The position numbers were made by a program, and so were the translations under genes. This document shows, in pieces, positions 48,972 through 57,814 of a stretch of 64,000 bases of DNA (positions are counted from its first letter, which is position 1; each line of letters begins with the position of its first letter). The DNA is taken from assembly GCF_036013935.1 (NCBI RefSeq), contig NZ_CP107902.1, forward strand, positions 5,427,001-5,491,000. The letters are read 5' to 3'. The notes beneath the pieces were generated by a model that made no database searches, was not told the DNA's origin, and saw only the letters and a list, made by a program, of their open reading frames with translations. The stretch comes from Streptomyces sp. NBC_00461 (GTDB lineage Bacteria; Actinomycetota; Actinomycetes; Streptomycetales; Streptomycetaceae).

Positions 48972-51239
48972 TCAGCCGCGCCGTCCCCCGTTCCCGTTGC
49001 CGTTGCCGCCGTCCTGGCCCTGGAACAGGTTGTCCGGGATGGAGAAGGTGGGGTTCGGGAAGGCGCCGCCGTCCGTGCCGCCGTCGGTCGTGCCACCGCC
49101 GGTCAGGCCGCCGTTGCCGGTGCCGCCGTTGTCACCGTTGTGCCCGTCGTCGTGGCCCTTGCCCTTGCCCTTGTCGGGGTCGGGGATGTTGACGAGGTTG
49201 AACTCCTGCACCGGCTTGCCGTCCAGGGCGCCGTCCATCATGTCCCGCCAGATCGGGCCGGGGACCTGACCGCCGTACACCTTCTCGTTCCAGACGCCGC
49301 CGATGCTGATGTTCTTCATCTGGCGCTTGTGGGCCGGGTCGCCGACCCAGACCGCACCCGCCATGTTCGGGGTGTAGCCGACGAACCAGGCCGCGTAGCG
49401 GTTGTCCGTCGTACCCGTCTTGCCGGCGCTCGGGCGGCTGTCGAGGCCCGCCTGCTGGCCCGTGCCGTCCTCGACCACGCCCTTGAGCAGGGTGCTCACG
49501 GTGTCGGCGGTCTTCTCCGACATCGCCCGCGAGCAGGTCGACTTGGGCACCTCGAGCGACTTCTTCTGGCTGCCGACGGTCTGGGTGATCGACTCGATGG
49601 CCACCGGCGTGCAGTACATGCCGCGGGAGGCGAAGGTCGCGTACGCGTTCGCCATCGTCAGCGGGGACATCTCCTGGGTGCCGAGCGCGATGGAGGGGGC
49701 CTGCTGGATCTTCTTTCCGTCGGCCCGCTCGACGCCCATCTTCTGCGCCATCTGCGTCACCGGGCAGATGCCGATGGCACTGATCAGCTGCACGTAGTAG
49801 GTGTTGACCGACTTGGCGGTCGCTTCCTTCATCGAGTACGGGCCGTGCTCCGACGCGTTCTCGTTGGTGAGCTTGACGCCCTTCTCGTCCCAGGTCCTGC
49901 CGTCACAGGCCGAGACCGGGGCCGGGTAGTCCATCTCGTACGGCGACGAGTACTGCTGCGTCGCCGGCGTGCCGCCCTCTATGGCGGCCGCGGCCACGAT
50001 CGGCTTGAACGTCGAACCGGGCTGGTAGCCCGCGCCGCCGCCCATGCTCTGGTTCACGGACAGGTTTATCTGCGTCTCGTGCTTGCCGAAGCCGTACGGG
50101 CGGGACTGGCCCATGGCGAGGATCTTGCCGGTGCCGGGCTGGACGATGCTGGCGGCGGTGGCCACGTCGTCGGTCTTGTAGACGTGGTCCTTGATGGACG
50201 CCTGGACGGACGACTGGGACTGCGGGTCGAGCGTCGTACGGATCGTCAGGCCGCCCTGGTTCCAGAGCTTGGCCCGGGTCTCCTTGGTCTTGCCGAACAT
50301 CGGGTCGGTGAGGAACACCTCGCGCACGTAGTCGCAGAAGAAACCGGCGCCCTTGACCGCGGTGATGCAGCCGTTCTTCGGCTTGCTGGGGTTCAGGCCG
50401 AGCGGCGCCTTCTTGGCCTTGTCGGCCTCCGTCTGCGAGATGTCACCCATGTCGGCCATGCGCTGCAGCACGACGTTGCGGCGCTTGGTGGCCTCCGCCT
50501 CGTCGTTGACCGGGTCGTAGCGGCTCGGCGACTGCACGATGCCCGCGAGGAGCGCCGACTCCTGGACGTTGAGGTCCTTGGCGTGCTTGGAGAAGTAGCG
50601 CTGGGCGGCGGCCTCGACGCCGTAGGCCTGCTCGCCGAAGAACGTGATGTTCAGGTAGTTCTCGAGGATCTTCTTCTTGCCCAGCTCTTCTTCGAGCTGA
50701 ATCGCGTACTTCAGCTCCTTGATCTTGCGGCCGAGTGTCTGCTGCGTGGCCTGCGCGACCTTGGTCGGGTCGTCGCCGGCCTCCTCGATGGCGACGTTCT
50801 TCACGAGCTGCTGCGTGAGCGTGGAGGCACCCTGGGCGACCCCGCTGCTCTGCACGTTCTTGTTCAGTGCGCGCAGGATGCCCTTCAGGTCGACCGCGCC
50901 GTGCTGGTAGTAGCGCGAGTCCTCGATCGCGACGATCGCCTTCTGCATGTACGGCGACATGTCCTTGAGGCCGACCACCGTTCGGTCGCGCGAGTAGACC
51001 GTGGCGATCTGGCCGCCGTCGGCGTCGAGGATCGTGGTGCGCTGACTCAGGGGCGGCGTCTTGAGGTTGGTGGGAAGCTCGTCGAAACTCTCCACCGAAC
51101 CCTTGGCCGCGAGTCCCAGCGCGCCGAAGGCGGGCAGCGCGATGCCGGCCAGCACTGCTCCCGCGAGCACACTGACACCGAGGAACTTCGCGGCCTGCTG
51201 CGTTGGCGACAGGCCACCGCCCGAGCGCTTCTTTGGCAT
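48972..51239 (-). CDS. Class A penicillin-binding protein
   Basis: 755 residues, a bifunctional peptidoglycan synthase. After a short basic cytoplasmic start comes one TM (FLGVSVLAGAVLAGIALPAFG). The GT51 transglycosylase follows (AIVAIEDSRYYQHGAVDLKGI; GASTLTQQLVKN; GKKKILENYLNITFFGEQAYGVEAAA). The transpeptidase has the nucleophile in PGSTFKPI, SVN and KTGTT. A Gly/Asn/Asp-rich tail of ~60 residues ends the protein. It polymerises glycan strands and cross-links them outside the membrane. Divergent from wblA, as in other streptomycetes. Confidence 0.95.
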   Translation of the reverse strand: MPKKRSGGGLSPTQQAAKFLGVSVLAGAVLAGIALPAFGALGLAAKGSVESFDELPTNLKTPPLSQRTTILDADGGQIATVYSRDRTVVGLKDMSPYMQKAIVAIEDSRYYQHGAVDLKGILRALNKNVQSSGVAQGASTLTQQLVKNVAIEEAGDDPTKVAQATQQTLGRKIKELKYAIQLEEELGKKKILENYLNITFFGEQAYGVEAAAQRYFSKHAKDLNVQESALLAGIVQSPSRYDPVNDEAEATKRRNVVLQRMADMGDISQTEADKAKKAPLGLNPSKPKNGCITAVKGAGFFCDYVREVFLTDPMFGKTKETRAKLWNQGGLTIRTTLDPQSQSSVQASIKDHVYKTDDVATAASIVQPGTGKILAMGQSRPYGFGKHETQINLSVNQSMGGGAGYQPGSTFKPIVAAAAIEGGTPATQQYSSPYEMDYPAPVSACDGRTWDEKGVKLTNENASEHGPYSMKEATAKSVNTYYVQLISAIGICPVTQMAQKMGVERADGKKIQQAPSIALGTQEMSPLTMANAYATFASRGMYCTPVAIESITQTVGSQKKSLEVPKSTCSRAMSEKTADTVSTLLKGVVEDGTGQQAGLDSRPSAGKTGTTDNRYAAWFVGYTPNMAGAVWVGDPAHKRQMKNISIGGVWNEKVYGGQVPGPIWRDMMDGALDGKPVQEFNLVNIPDPDKGKGKGHDDGHNGDNGGTGNGGLTGGGTTDGGTDGGAFPNPTFSIPDNLFQGQDGGNGNGNGGRRG

Positions 51240-51647
51240 GAGGGCAGCCTACGTTCTCATTCGCCGGACACACGTCAATGCCTTGGCCTAAGCTGCTCTC
51301 AACTGTCACAGCAGTAGGGCTACGTATCAATACGTCCGGCGACCCCGAATCGTTCCGGAGGTTCCCCAACTTTTTTGGTGGGGACGTGTCCGAATCCGCC
51401 TTGTGTGTCACCCGGCGTCCGTTGTGACTCAACAGAACTGTCCCGGTTTGCCGGGAAAATCACGCATGTCGCCAGCTCACTCCCCCGGGTGATCTGCCGC
51501 TTACGCATAGTCCGTTCGGGCCATTCAAGATTGGGCCCGAAGGGGGTGTTGCGCTGTGCCCACCTTCCGTAACGTCCTCAACTGGCGGCGGTGAATATGC
51601 CGCTGCCGCCGTGGGGGAGCCTCGATTCGGGAGAGGACGGCGCCGGT
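51240..51647. other. Intergenic region between the PBP gene and wblA
   Basis: 408 bp with no gene, unusually rich in A/T for this genome in places (ACTTTTTTGGTGG near 51370). It should contain the promoters of both divergent genes. It holds one perfect palindrome (51322-51335) and the imperfect pair GTCAC/GTGAC around 51406-51427. wblA is known to be heavily regulated in Streptomyces, but no specific site could be named. Confidence 0.5.
51322..51335. promoter_or_regulatory. Palindrome ACGTAT-CA-ATACGT upstream of wblA
   Basis: 6-bp perfect arms with a 2-bp centre, midway between the divergent PBP and wblA starts. Candidate operator. Confidence 0.4.
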
Positions 51648-51986
51648 ATGGGCTGGGTAACCGACTGGAGTGCGCAGGCCGCCTGCCGCACTACCGATCC
51701 GGATGAACTGTTTGTTCAGGGAGCAGCGCAGAACAGGGCCAAGGCGGTGTGCACCGGATGCCCGGTACGCACCGAATGCCTGGCTGATGCGCTCGACAAC
51801 CGCGTCGAGTTCGGCGTGTGGGGAGGCATGACGGAGCGGGAGCGCCGCGCACTGTTGCGCAGGCGACCCACCGTCACCTCCTGGCGCCGGCTGCTCGAGA
51901 CGGCTCGTGTGGAGTACGAGCGCGGCGTGGGCATCCTGCCGCTCGACGACGACGAGGTGTACGAGCACTACGCGGCGGTGAGCTGA
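51648..51986 (+). CDS. wblA: WhiB-family regulator WblA
   Basis: 112 residues. The four iron-sulfur cysteines are in AACRTTDPDELF and CTGCPVRTECLADAL (C-x2-C-x5-C), followed by GVWGGMTERERRALLRRRP. The long C-terminal YERGVGILPLDDDEVYEHYAAVS extension is characteristic of WblA. WblA represses antibiotic biosynthesis and promotes sporulation in streptomycetes. ATG at 51648 has GAGAGGA upstream and matches the usual start; the frame is open further upstream to 51591. The PBP/ArsA-pair neighbourhood also matches the known wblA locus. Confidence 0.94.
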   Translation: MGWVTDWSAQAACRTTDPDELFVQGAAQNRAKAVCTGCPVRTECLADALDNRVEFGVWGGMTERERRALLRRRPTVTSWRRLLETARVEYERGVGILPLDDDEVYEHYAAVS

Positions 51987-52012
51987 GGGCACCACCCCTT
52001 CAGGGGCAACCC

Positions 52013-53377
52013 TCAGGCGCGCGTCTCGGGCAGCTCCGGCCGATTGGCCGCGAGCCGGTCCCCGATGTCCCGCAGCCCCGTGAGGTCATGCACATCGCCG
52101 GGCAGCGCGGCCACTTCGGCCACCGCCACCTCGGGGTGGAGCGCGGTGAAACGGTCGCGCGTGCGCTGCTCGCGGGAGAGCAGCTGCATCCGCTCGGCAT
52201 GCAGCTTCAACAGGCCTGCGGTGAGCCGGTCGACGCTCTGTCCGTCGCCCTGGTCCTCCTGATCCGGACCGGGGGAGCCGGGCTCGGACGGGGGAGACTC
52301 GACGGGCGCGGGTGTGGGGGACGACTCGGAGGATTCTGAACTGCCGTACGTGTCGGGAGAGTTACGAAGTCCAGCTTTCCCGCCGTCCTGATCGACAATG
52401 CGGGGCTCCACAAGATTTTCCGCGGCGGCGAGCGCACGCTCGGCCGACAGCCGGACGGCGCCGCTGCCGTGGACCCGGTTGAGCACCAGACCCGCGAGCG
52501 GCATGTCCTCCGCGGCCAGCCGCTGAACGAAGTACGCGGCCTCGCGCAGCGCGTCCCGCTCCGGCGCGGCCACCACCAGGAACGCCGTCCCGGGCGCCTG
52601 AAGCAGCTTGTACGTGGCGTCCGCGCGCGTGCGAAACCCACCGAACGTCGTGTCCATGGCGGCCACGAACGTCTGGACGTCCTTGAGCAGTTGACCGCCC
52701 AGCAGCTTGCCGAGGGTGCCCGTCATCATCGACATCCCGACGTTCAGGAACTTCATGCCGGCCCGTCCGCCGAGCTTGGCCGGGGCGGTGAGCAGCCGGA
52801 TCAGTCGGCCGTCCAGGAACGAGCCCAGCCGCTTGGGCGCGTCCAGGAAGTCGAGCGCCGAGCGGGACGGTGGTGTGTCCACGACGATCAGGTCCCATGC
52901 GTTGCGCGCGTGCAGCTGACCCAGCTTCTCCATCGCCATGTACTCCTGCGTGCCGGCGAAGCCCGCGGAGAGCGACTGGTAGAAGGGGTTGTTCAGGATC
53001 ACGGCGGCCCGCTCGGGGTCCGCGTGCGCCTCGACGATCTCGTCGAAGGTGCGCTTCATGTCGAGCATCATGGCGTGCAGTTCGCCGTCGCCGTCGACGC
53101 CCTTCACCCGGCGCGGGGTGTTGTCGAGCGAGTCGATGCCCATGGACTGGGCGAGCCGGCGCGCCGGGTCGATGGTCAGCACGACCACCTTGCGCCCCCG
53201 CTCGGCGGCCCTGAGGCCCAGCGCCGCGGCGGTGGTGGTCTTGCCGACGCCGCCCGAGCCGCAGCACACCACGATCCGTGTCTTCGGGTCGTCCAGCAGC
53301 GGGTCGACGTCGAGCACACGCGTGTGGGAGAGGCGGTGACGGGCGCTCTCCTGGGCGGTGGCCGGGTCCGGACTCAT
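52013..53377 (-). CDS. ArsA/Get3-like ATPase (second of a pair)
   Basis: 454 residues. Deviant Walker A is CCGSGGVGKTTTAAAL with VVVLTIDPARRLAQSMG following, and WDLIVVDTPPSRSALDFLDAP is the A-loop. SGAVRLSAERALAAAE and an acidic, Pro/Ser-rich linker (ESSPTPAPVESPP) precede the C-terminal helical part. No arsenite-binding Cys triad is evident, so arsenic export is unlikely. Paired ArsA-like ATPases next to wblA are conserved in streptomycetes; their client is unknown. The start overlaps the upstream gene by 4 bp. Confidence 0.86.
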   Translation of the reverse strand: MSPDPATAQESARHRLSHTRVLDVDPLLDDPKTRIVVCCGSGGVGKTTTAAALGLRAAERGRKVVVLTIDPARRLAQSMGIDSLDNTPRRVKGVDGDGELHAMMLDMKRTFDEIVEAHADPERAAVILNNPFYQSLSAGFAGTQEYMAMEKLGQLHARNAWDLIVVDTPPSRSALDFLDAPKRLGSFLDGRLIRLLTAPAKLGGRAGMKFLNVGMSMMTGTLGKLLGGQLLKDVQTFVAAMDTTFGGFRTRADATYKLLQAPGTAFLVVAAPERDALREAAYFVQRLAAEDMPLAGLVLNRVHGSGAVRLSAERALAAAENLVEPRIVDQDGGKAGLRNSPDTYGSSESSESSPTPAPVESPPSEPGSPGPDQEDQGDGQSVDRLTAGLLKLHAERMQLLSREQRTRDRFTALHPEVAVAEVAALPGDVHDLTGLRDIGDRLAANRPELPETRA

Positions 53378-54351
53378 GACATCCCCTGCTTCCGCAGCTC
53401 GGTGGCCAGCTCGTACAGCCCCGCCAGGTCCATGCCCTCGGCGAGCAGCGGCAGTTCGTGCAGCGGCAGGTCCAGCTCGGCGAGCACGGCCCGCTGTTCG
53501 TGCTCCAGCGCATACCGCTCGGCGTACTCCTCGGCCTGCTGCAACAGGGGGGCCACCAGCTTCTCGGCGTTCCCACCTCGTCGCGCGCCGCCCAGCCCCG
53601 CCGCCGACAGTGCCCTTGCCACAGATGAACGCGGCACGCTCCGTACGAGTTCCAGATCCGTCCCGTCCAACACCTCCGGCCGCACCATGTTCACCATGAT
53701 CCGGCCCACCGGCAGCTTGGCGGCGCGCAGTTCGGCGATCCCGTCCGCGGTCTCCTGGACTGGCATCTCCTCAAGGAGCGTGACCAGGTGCACGGCCGTC
53801 TCCTTGGACTTCAGCACCCGCATCACGGCCTGCGCCTGATTGTGTATCGGGCCGATCTTGGCGAGGCCCGCCACCTCGTCGTTCACGTTCAGGAACCGCG
53901 TGATGCGGCCCGTGGGGGGCGCGTCCATGACGACGTAGTCGTACGCGAACCGTCCGCTCTTGTCCTTCCTGCGCACCGCCTCGCAGGCCTTGCCGGTCAG
54001 GAGTACGTCCCTGAGACCGGGTGCGATGGTGGTGGCGAAGTCGATCGCACCGAGTTTCTTCAGGGCTCTTCCGGCGCCCCCCAGCTTGTAGAACATCTGG
54101 AGGTAGTCCAGAAGGGCCAGTTCGGGGTCGATGGCGAGGGCGTACACCTCCCCGCCCCCGGGAGCGACGGCGATCTTTCGCTCCTCATAAGGCAGCGCTT
54201 CCGTTTCGAAGAGCTGCGCGATGCCCTGGCGGCCCTCGACCTCGACGAGAAGCGTCCGCTTCCCCTCGGTCGCGAGGGCCAGCGCGAGGGCGGCGGCGAC
54301 CGTCGTCTTTCCGGTCCCGCCCTTGCCGCTGACGACCTGGAGCCTGCTCAC
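53374..54351 (-). CDS. ArsA/Get3-like ATPase (first of a pair)
   Basis: 325 residues. VSRLQVVSGKGGTGKTTVAAALALALATEGKRTLLVEVEGRQG includes the KGGTGKTT P-loop. YDYVVMDAPPTGRITRFLNV is the Walker B-like loop. The shorter size and lack of Cys pairs set it apart from arsenite pumps. GTG at 54351 puts the P-loop at the usual distance from the N-terminus; an in-frame start 30 bp upstream is less likely. The pair probably acts as a heterodimer, by analogy with tandem ArsA domains. Confidence 0.86.
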   Translation of the reverse strand: MSRLQVVSGKGGTGKTTVAAALALALATEGKRTLLVEVEGRQGIAQLFETEALPYEERKIAVAPGGGEVYALAIDPELALLDYLQMFYKLGGAGRALKKLGAIDFATTIAPGLRDVLLTGKACEAVRRKDKSGRFAYDYVVMDAPPTGRITRFLNVNDEVAGLAKIGPIHNQAQAVMRVLKSKETAVHLVTLLEEMPVQETADGIAELRAAKLPVGRIMVNMVRPEVLDGTDLELVRSVPRSSVARALSAAGLGGARRGGNAEKLVAPLLQQAEEYAERYALEHEQRAVLAELDLPLHELPLLAEGMDLAGLYELATELRKQGMS

Positions 54352-54446
54352 GTCATCGAGCCTAACCAGTCTGTGTGCCAAGCACGCGACAGCCTGTGGA
54401 CAACGCGACCGCGGGAGGCGGGTGGGCAGCGGCTAGAGTCGGCCAC

Positions 54447-54605
54447 ATGACCAAGTGGGAATACGCGACTGTGCCGCTGCTCGTACACGCCACGAAGCAG
54501 ATTCTGGACACCTGGGGCGAGGACGGCTGGGAGCTCGTCCAGGTCGTGCCCGGGCCGAACAACCCCGAGCAGCTGGTGGCCTACCTGAAGCGGGAGAAGC
54601 CGTAA
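54447..54605 (+). CDS. DUF4177-type small protein (52 aa)
   Basis: MTKWEYATVPLLVHATKQIL followed by DTWGEDGWELVQVVPGPN is the DUF4177 core (WEY..., WGxDGWELV). The function is unknown. ATG at 54447 is divergent from the ArsA pair, and the TAA stop overlaps the RidA ATG by one base. Confidence 0.85.
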   Translation: MTKWEYATVPLLVHATKQILDTWGEDGWELVQVVPGPNNPEQLVAYLKREKP

Positions 54606-55069
54606 TGGGAGCCGTCGAGGCGAAGCTGGCCGAGCTCGGCCTGACCCTGCCCGAGGTCGTACCGCCGCTGGCCGCGTACCAGCCGGCCGTGCAGTCCGGC
54701 GTGTACGTCTACACGGCCGGCCAGCTTCCGATGGTGGAGGGCAAGCTGCCCGTCACGGGCAAGGTCGGCGCGGAGGTCACGCCCGAGGAGGCCAAGGAGC
54801 TGGCCCGCACCTGCGCCCTGAACGCCCTGGCCGCCGTCAAGTCCGTGACCGGCGACCTGGACCGCATCGCGCGCGTGGTGAAGGTCGTCGGCTTCGTCGC
54901 CTCGGCGTCGGACTTCACCGGCCAGCCCGGTGTGGTGAACGGCGCCAGCGAACTGCTCGGTGAGGTCCTCGGCGAGAAGGGCGTGCACGCGCGCAGCGCG
55001 GTCGGCGTGGCGGTGCTGCCGCTGGACGCACCGGTCGAGGTCGAGATCCAGATCGAGCTCGTACCGTAG
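54605..55069 (+). CDS. RidA/YjgF/YER057c-like protein
   Basis: 154 residues. It contains YVYTAGQLPMVEGKLPVTGKVG, ALAAVKSVTGDLDRIARVVKVVGFVAS, and PLDAPVEVEIQIELV. RidA members hydrolyse reactive enamines/imines formed by PLP enzymes. The usual catalytic Arg in the R(S/T)xVxV motif is represented by ARSAVGVAVLPLDAPVEVE, so activity is plausible; this longer subgroup is less studied. It overlaps the DUF4177 gene by one base. Confidence 0.88.
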   Translation: MGAVEAKLAELGLTLPEVVPPLAAYQPAVQSGVYVYTAGQLPMVEGKLPVTGKVGAEVTPEEAKELARTCALNALAAVKSVTGDLDRIARVVKVVGFVASASDFTGQPGVVNGASELLGEVLGEKGVHARSAVGVAVLPLDAPVEVEIQIELVP

Positions 55070-55128
55070 CCACCGCTCTGACCTCGGGGCCTCTCGAACA
55101 TTCGCGCACCACGGGATAGCCTCCGCCC

Positions 55129-56010
55129 ATGGCGAATGGGCAGTGGTTTCCGCAGGACTGGCCGGAACGCATCCGCGCACTCGCGGACGGCACCCTCACC
55201 CCGGTCGTCCCCAAGCGCGCGGCGACCGTCATGCTCCTGAAGGACACCGACCTCGGCCCCGTCGTGCACATGCTGCGCAGACGCGCCTCCATGGCCTTCG
55301 CCGGAGGCGCGTACGCGTATCCGGGCGGGGGCGTGGACCCCCGTGACGACGAACATCACGTCCGCTGGGCGGGCCCCACGCGCGCGTGGTGGGCCCAGCG
55401 GCTCGGCGTCGACGAGCGGGAGGCCCAGGCGATCGTCTGCGCGGCCGTCCGTGAGACGTACGAGGAGGCGGGGGTCCTGCTGGCCGGGCCGGCCGCCGGC
55501 TCCGTGGTCGGCGACACCACGGGCGAGGACTGGGAGGCGGACCGCGCGGCCCTGGTCGCCCGCGACGTCTCCTTCGCCGAGTTCCTGGACCGCCGCGGCC
55601 TCGTCCTGCGCTCGGACCTGCTGGGCGCCTGGACCCGCTGGATCACCCCGGAGTTCGAACCCCGGCGCTACGACACCTGGTTCTTCGTGGCCGCCCTCCC
55701 GCCCGGCCAGCGCACGCGCAACGCCTCCACGGAGGCGGACCGCACGGTGTGGATCCGGCCCGAGGACGCGGCTGCCTCGTACGACAAGGGTGAGCTGACG
55801 ATGATGCCGCCCACCATCGCGACCCTGCGCCAGCTCGCTGCGTGGGCCACGGCCGCCGACGCGCTCGCCGAGGCCCCCGAACGCGATCTCACCCCCGTCC
55901 TCGCGCAGGCCCGGCTGCTGGACGGCGAGATCCTGCTGTCATGGCCGGGCCACGACGAGTTCACGAAGCACATCCCGACCGACCTTCCGACCGGTGGAGC
56001 CTCGGCATGA
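55129..56010 (+). CDS. NUDIX hydrolase
   Basis: 293 residues. The N-terminal PKRAATVMLLKDTDLGPVVHMLRRRASMAFAGGAYAYPGGGVDP strand and the helix motif CAAVRETYEEAGVLLAG match the NUDIX box. There is an insertion between the Gly-rich strand and the RETYEEAG helix, as in the NUDT19-like subgroup. Substrate unknown (a diphosphate linked to a moiety X). It overlaps the MBL gene by 4 bp. Confidence 0.86.
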   Translation: MANGQWFPQDWPERIRALADGTLTPVVPKRAATVMLLKDTDLGPVVHMLRRRASMAFAGGAYAYPGGGVDPRDDEHHVRWAGPTRAWWAQRLGVDEREAQAIVCAAVRETYEEAGVLLAGPAAGSVVGDTTGEDWEADRAALVARDVSFAEFLDRRGLVLRSDLLGAWTRWITPEFEPRRYDTWFFVAALPPGQRTRNASTEADRTVWIRPEDAAASYDKGELTMMPPTIATLRQLAAWATAADALAEAPERDLTPVLAQARLLDGEILLSWPGHDEFTKHIPTDLPTGGASA

Positions 56011-56837
56011 CGGACGCAGCAGCCCTTCCCGGCCAGCCGCGGGGCGGGGTCCTCACCGGCCCCGCCACCTCCCGCGCCGTCAACGTCCTGGCGCCCAACG
56101 CCTCGGCGATGACCCTCGACGGCACCAACACCTGGATCCTCGCCGAGCCCGGCTCCGACCTGGCCGTCGTCGTCGACCCCGGACCGCTGGACGAAGGACA
56201 CCTGCGCAACGTCGTGGACACGGCCGAGAAGGCCGGCCGGCGCATCGTGCTCACCCTGCTGACCCACGGCCACCCGGACCACGCGGAGGGCGCCGTACGC
56301 TTCGCCGGGCTGACCGGCACGAAGGTGCGCGCCCTGGATCCTGCGCTGCGGCTGGGCGACGAGGGGCTGGCCGCGGGGGACGTGATCGCGGTCGGCGGCC
56401 TGGAGCTGAGGGTCGTACCGACGCCCGGCCACACCTCGGACTCCCTGTGCTTCCACCTCCCGGCGGACCAGGCCGTCCTGACCGGCGACACCGTGCTGGG
56501 CCGCGGCACGACGGTCGTGGCGCACCCCGACGGCCGCCTCGGCGACTACCTCGACTCGCTACGGCGGCTGCGGTCGCTGACGGTCGACGACGGCGTCCAC
56601 ACGGTGCTGCCGGGCCATGGCCCGGTCCTGGAGGACGCCCAGGGAGCCGTCGAGTTCTATCTCGCCCACCGTGCCCACCGCCTGGCCCAGGTCGAGACGG
56701 CCGTCGAGGACGGCTACGGCAGCCCGTCCGAGGTCGTCGCCCGCGTGTACGCGGACGTTGACCGCTCCCTGTGGCCGGCGGCCGAGCTGTCGGTACGGGC
56801 ACAGCTGGACTACCTGGAGGAGCACGGGCTCATCTAG
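56007..56837 (+). CDS. MBL-fold metallo-hydrolase (LACTB2-like)
   Basis: 276 residues. SAMTLDGTNTWIL opens the fold. TLLTHGHPDHAEGA is the HxHxDH metal motif, with TPGHTSDSLCF, LTGDTVLGRGTT, and VLPGHGPVL supplying further ligands. The C-terminal winged-helix-like part (SPSEVVARVYADV...SVRAQLDYLEEHG) is typical of LACTB2-type hydrolases, some of which act on RNA. It is translationally coupled to the NUDIX gene. Confidence 0.88.
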   Translation: MTDAAALPGQPRGGVLTGPATSRAVNVLAPNASAMTLDGTNTWILAEPGSDLAVVVDPGPLDEGHLRNVVDTAEKAGRRIVLTLLTHGHPDHAEGAVRFAGLTGTKVRALDPALRLGDEGLAAGDVIAVGGLELRVVPTPGHTSDSLCFHLPADQAVLTGDTVLGRGTTVVAHPDGRLGDYLDSLRRLRSLTVDDGVHTVLPGHGPVLEDAQGAVEFYLAHRAHRLAQVETAVEDGYGSPSEVVARVYADVDRSLWPAAELSVRAQLDYLEEHGLI

Positions 56838-56892
56838 GGCGTCCGGGAGGGGGAGGGGCGGGGCCCGGGTCCGGGCTCTTCCCGGCCCGGGC

Positions 56893-57714
56893 TCAGTCCG
56901 GCCTGGGGGCCTTCACGCCGTGCACGCGCGCGTACTCGTCGGCGAGCCATGGACCCAGGTCGTCGACGTACGACCGCAGCACGGCGGGATCGCCGTTCGG
57001 CTCGCGTCCGAGGACGGCCGCCGCGCGCAGTTGCTCGGCCCGCTGGGGGTAGTAGGCGCCGAAGACCTCGGCCATCTCCGCCAGGTCGCTGGTCCAGCCG
57101 TTCCAGCGGGGCATGACGAGCGTGAACGCGGTGCGGACGAGATGCCGGGACATGAATCGTACGAGGGGCCGCCGTGCCTCGTCCGTGTCGTCGCCGGCCG
57201 CGATCCGCTGCCGCCAGCGGGGCAGCAGCAGGGCCAGGTCCCCGTTGGTCTCGCGGGCGAGCAGGGAGTCGGGGCGATAGCGGGGCAGGTACTCGGCGAG
57301 GTCCTCACCGAGCAACGGCGTACACAGACAGGCGACGAACCAGCCCAGGTCGTACGTCTCCGCCTCGCTCAGCAGCCGCGCCCGGCCGTACAGCAGCGTG
57401 CCGACCCCGTCGATCTGCGCGAACTCCCTGTCGACGGTCTCACCGAGCGCCCGCACGGCCTCCCGGTCCCCCGCGGTCGGCTCCTCCCGCAGCGCGACCA
57501 GCAGATCCAGGTCACTGCGTCCCACGCGCGCGTGGCCCCGCGGAATCGACCCGTAGAGGTACGCGCTGTGCAGCCGCGCCCCGAACACCCCGAGCAGCCG
57601 GTCCCGGGCGGCGGCCACCACCGGGCGGAACGCGCGCGAGACGAGGCCGAGAGAGCCCTCGCGCTCGATGTAGCCCTGGGAATCAAGGCCCTTGGGGCTC
57701 GCGTTTTCCGACAT
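56893..57714 (-). CDS. Nucleotidyltransferase-fold protein
   Basis: 273 residues. LHSAYLYGSIPRGHARVGRSDLDLLVAL contains the GS...DxD signature of pol-beta-type nucleotidyltransferases (Gly-Ser, Asp-Leu-Asp). The C-terminal ~140 residues are helical, with RPLVRFMSRHLVRTAFTLVMPR. It resembles aminoglycoside-adenylyltransferase-like enzymes or HEPN-linked MNT proteins, but no substrate can be named and no antitoxin/toxin partner is adjacent. An intergenic repeat follows upstream of crp. Confidence 0.82.
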   Translation of the reverse strand: MSENASPKGLDSQGYIEREGSLGLVSRAFRPVVAAARDRLLGVFGARLHSAYLYGSIPRGHARVGRSDLDLLVALREEPTAGDREAVRALGETVDREFAQIDGVGTLLYGRARLLSEAETYDLGWFVACLCTPLLGEDLAEYLPRYRPDSLLARETNGDLALLLPRWRQRIAAGDDTDEARRPLVRFMSRHLVRTAFTLVMPRWNGWTSDLAEMAEVFGAYYPQRAEQLRAAAVLGREPNGDPAVLRSYVDDLGPWLADEYARVHGVKAPRPD

Positions 57715-57727
57715 GGGGTCACTACAC

Positions 57728-57797
57728 CAGCCCGTCCGGCGTTTGCGGACGATGCCGTTCAGGCCGAACGGGGGTCCGGAGGCTTTGCCCCCGGACC
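57728..57797. repeat. Streptomyces-type intergenic repeat, copy 2, with terminal hairpin
   Basis: Begins CAGCCCGTCCGGCGTTTG as in copy 1 at 14385. It ends in GGTCCGG/CCGGACC (57773-57797). The hairpin stem differs from copy 1 but still pairs, so structure rather than sequence is kept. Confidence 0.7.
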
Positions 57798-57814
57798 ACG
57801 GATCGGACGAGGCG

